This document shows positions 32,917-34,917 of a DNA stretch of 34,917 nt, piece by piece. The DNA is from JBBSEZ01 sp038239195 (GTDB taxonomy: Bacteria > Planctomycetota > Planctomycetia > Gemmatales > Gemmataceae). Position numbers and translations under genes: made by a program. The stretch's first letter is position 1. Every line of letters begins with the position of its first letter. Under the pieces are notes generated by a model. That model did not search any database, was not told the origin of the DNA, and saw only the letters and a list, made by a program, of their open reading frames with translations. The stretch is taken from NCBI GenBank assembly GCA_038239195.1, contig JBBSEZ010000042.1, forward strand, positions 1 to 34,917, given 5' to 3'.

Positions 32917-32944
32917 TTGACGCCGGGAGGAAAAACTCTATCGT
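32917..32944 (+). promoter_or_regulatory. Candidate sigma-70 promoter of the FlgI-like gene
   Basis: TTGACG (32917-32922) and TATCGT (32939-32944) are 16 bp apart in the divergent gap. The A-rich spacer lies in an otherwise GC-rich region. It would give a leader of about 90 nt before the start at 33038. Confidence 0.45.
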
Positions 32945-33037
32945 CTCGCCCTCACTCCAAATCTCGATGATTCAGGTGGCACAGCGGGCAGGCCGGCAGA
33001 CGGCACGCCCGCACGCCACCGTTACGAGGGCGAAGTC

Positions 33038-34906
33038 ATGACCCGTCGCGTAGGCGTCGGAGGCGTGCCGGGTAGCGCTGGCCGTCTTCACCTCTGGCTG
33101 GCCGGGGCGCTGTTCCTGGGCCTGGTAGGTTGTTCTCACAACGCGCTCACGCGCGGCCAGACCGAGGATGAGCCCGAGCACGATCGCTACGCCGTCAAGA
33201 CCGTCGGCGACGTGACCGTGGTCGGCAACGCCGAGCCGGTGGCGCTGGGCGGGGTCGGCCTGATCGTGGGCCTGGAGGGCACCGGGGGAGACTCGCCCGC
33301 GGACGCCTACCGGGCCATGATGGTGACCGAGCTCCAGCGGCAACACGTCAAGAACGTCAAGGACGTGCTGTCGTCGCCCAACCACGCGCTCGTCATCATC
33401 GAGGGCTCGCTCCCGCCCGGCGCTGCCAAGGATGACCCGATCGACCTGGAGATCAAGTTGCCGCCCGGCAGCAAGGCCACCAGCCTGCGCGGCGGCTACC
33501 TGAAGAAGGCCTACCTCTTCAACTACGACACGGCGCGGCACCTCAGCCCGAACTACAGCGGGAACGCCAACATGCTGATGGGCCACAAGGTCGCCACCGC
33601 CGAGGGGGCCATCCTCGTCAACGCCGGCCTGAGCGACGCCGACGAGGGCGCGGCGCTGAGGCAGGGCCGCATCTGGGGCGGGGGCCGCAGCAGGGTCGAT
33701 CAGCCCTTCGGGTTGATGATGAGCCCCGACAGCCAGAAGGCCAGCATCTCGGCGCTGGTGGCCGAACGGATCAACGAGACCTTCCACGGCGGAGTTCGCA
33801 ACGCCGTCGAAAACAAGGTCGCCATCGCCAACAACAACATCGCCATCTCCTTGCGCGTGCCGTCGCAGTATCGCCACAACCTCCAGCGCTATCTGCGCGT
33901 GGTGCGCCTGGTGCCCATGGGCCACGGCGCCGACGTGCCGACGGGCGAGGGCGCCCTGCGGCACAGCTACCGCCAGCGCCTGGAGGCCGACGTGCTCGAC
34001 CCTGCGCACACGGTCGTCGCGGCCCTGCGCCTCGAAGCGCTGGGCACCAGCAGCATTCCGGGGCTCAAGAAGGGCCTCAAGCACGCTCACCCGTTGGTCC
34101 GGTTCTGCTGTGCCGAGTCGTTGGCCTACCTGGGCAGCCCGACGTGCGGGGAAGAACTGGGCAAGGCCGTCGTCCAGCAGCCGCTGTTCCGCGCCTTCGC
34201 TCTGACGGCCCTGGCCTCGCTCGACGAGGCGGTCGCGCACACGCAGTTGCGGGAGCTCATGCATACCGCGGGCGACGACGAGACGCGCATTGGCGCCTTC
34301 CGGGCGCTGCGCGTGCTCGACGAGCGCGACCCCGCCGTGGCCGGAGAACTGCTCAACGAGTCGTTCTGGCTGCACTGTGTGGAGAGCAAGAGCGAGCCGA
34401 TGGTCCACTTCTCCACGACCAAGCGCGCCGAAGTGGTGCTGTTCGGCGAGGCGCCGCGCCTGAGCCCGCCGTTCTCCTTCCTGGCGGGGGAGTTCGTCGT
34501 GACCGCGACAGCGGACGATCGCATCCGGTGTACCGTGGGCCGCTTTCCGCGCGGCGGGGCCGTTGCCCGCAAGCAGTGCGGGTTGGAATTGGAGGCCGTG
34601 CTGCGCGCCATGGCCGACCTCGGTGCGTCTTACCCCGAGGTGATCGCGCTGTTGCAGCAAGCGCATGGGACGGCTGGCCTGACCTGCCGCGTCCGCTGCG
34701 ACGCCCTCCCCCAGGCCACCTCGGTCTACGAGTTGGTGCGCATCGGCCAGGGCAAAGGCGACGCGGAGTTGTTGCCTGGCGGGCAAGACCTTGGCGTCAC
34801 GCCGACCCTGTACGAGAGCGGCATCTCCCCGCGGGCCTCGCAAGCGCGCCAGCGGGAAGCAATGCTCCGCGACCGGCAGGCCAGCGCCCCGGCTCAGCCG
34901 GAATGA
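33038..34906 (+). CDS. FlgI-like (P-ring family) lipoprotein with HEAT-like repeats
   Basis: The predicted product has 622 residues; the ATG at 33038 has GAGGG 8 nt upstream. The N-terminus is a lipoprotein signal (LAGALFLGLVGC, lipobox LVGC). Residues about 50-310 follow FlgI order: VKTVGDVTVVGNAEPVALGG, VGLIVGLEGTGGDSP, VKDVLSSPNHALVIIEGSLP, IDLEIKLPPGSKATSLRGG. Residues about 320-450 are HEAT-like (LDPAHTVVAALRLEALGTSS; HPLVRFCCAESLAYLGSP). The C-terminal 170 residues (FLAGEFVVTATADDRIRC) are not recognised. FlgI normally forms the flagellar P-ring in the periplasm, but here the protein is a lipoprotein nearly twice the usual length, with no other flagellar gene in the window. It may be a planctomycete-specific envelope ring protein. 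It ends 11 bp before the window edge. Confidence 0.82.
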   Translation: MTRRVGVGGVPGSAGRLHLWLAGALFLGLVGCSHNALTRGQTEDEPEHDRYAVKTVGDVTVVGNAEPVALGGVGLIVGLEGTGGDSPADAYRAMMVTELQRQHVKNVKDVLSSPNHALVIIEGSLPPGAAKDDPIDLEIKLPPGSKATSLRGGYLKKAYLFNYDTARHLSPNYSGNANMLMGHKVATAEGAILVNAGLSDADEGAALRQGRIWGGGRSRVDQPFGLMMSPDSQKASISALVAERINETFHGGVRNAVENKVAIANNNIAISLRVPSQYRHNLQRYLRVVRLVPMGHGADVPTGEGALRHSYRQRLEADVLDPAHTVVAALRLEALGTSSIPGLKKGLKHAHPLVRFCCAESLAYLGSPTCGEELGKAVVQQPLFRAFALTALASLDEAVAHTQLRELMHTAGDDETRIGAFRALRVLDERDPAVAGELLNESFWLHCVESKSEPMVHFSTTKRAEVVLFGEAPRLSPPFSFLAGEFVVTATADDRIRCTVGRFPRGGAVARKQCGLELEAVLRAMADLGASYPEVIALLQQAHGTAGLTCRVRCDALPQATSVYELVRIGQGKGDAELLPGGQDLGVTPTLYESGISPRASQARQREAMLRDRQASAPAQPE

Positions 34907-34917
34907 GTGCGTCGGGC

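Noticed and set aside
32972..34843. Minus-strand open frame of 623 codons opposite the FlgI-like gene
   Set aside because: No domain, and the plus strand has a lipobox and the FlgI core.
1..34917. CRISPR arrays, tRNA or rRNA genes, insertion sequences, prophage genes
   Set aside because: No regularly spaced repeats, no cloverleaf or rRNA motifs, and no transposase, integrase or phage structural protein were recognised. The repeats seen are paired palindromes, not arrays.

Overview
The window is high-GC DNA with very strong G/C third-position bias. Its gene content points to a planctomycete, most likely of the Gemmataceae/Gemmatales type. Markers are a DUF1080 secreted protein, a DUF1501 Tat protein, a secreted protein with the planctomycete LELLEDRVVP leader, two serine/threonine kinases with large C-terminal extensions (one WD40), a four-ACT aspartate kinase, a FlgI-like lipoprotein, and many HEAT and leucine-rich repeat proteins. 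This placement is inferred from families recognised by eye; no search was run.

Layout. 1-1.4 kb: a possible gene tail, a DUF1080 protein and a small acidic protein. 1.5-7.3 kb: the most unusual block. A 1459-residue predicted membrane receptor joins HEAT repeats, a transmembrane segment, a NACHT/STAND-like NTPase, a SpoIIE-type PP2C phosphatase and an RsbW-like ATPase domain. It overlaps a STAS (anti-sigma antagonist-like) gene by 4 nt, and a four-helix membrane protein follows. 7.4-7.7 kb: a broken small secreted-protein gene. 8.1-9.9 kb: aspartate kinase. 10-12.8 kb: a Ser/Thr kinase with a PilZ-like domain carrying both c-di-GMP motifs, then a transmembrane segment and a predicted beta-helix. 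13-17.7 kb: two HEAT repeat proteins, the first with a zinc ribbon and a CxxCH haem motif. 17.7-19.9 kb: a large secreted protein on the minus strand. 20.2-22.7 kb: a WD40 kinase. 22.7-23.8 kb: a DUF4365 gene abutting a fragment of an RND-efflux adaptor gene. 24-30 kb: a same-strand run of a G8/CEMIP-like beta-helix protein, a double alpha/beta-hydrolase and an LRR protein. 30.2-30.7 kb: a MazF-type toxin-antitoxin pair. 30.8-32.8 kb: Uma2-family and DUF1501 genes on the minus strand. 33-34.9 kb: a FlgI-like lipoprotein with HEAT-like repeats.

How the genes work together. The receptor and STAS protein look like a self-contained partner-switching module in which the phosphatase and the (possibly degenerate) kinase domain are in one membrane protein controlled by an NTPase switch. 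No sigma factor or anti-sigma factor is visible nearby, so the output is unknown. The 24-30 kb run is mostly secreted proteins and may act on polysaccharide. Four different nested palindromic elements, each lying at or after a gene's 3' end, plus two gene remnants show that the intergenic regions have been remodelled.
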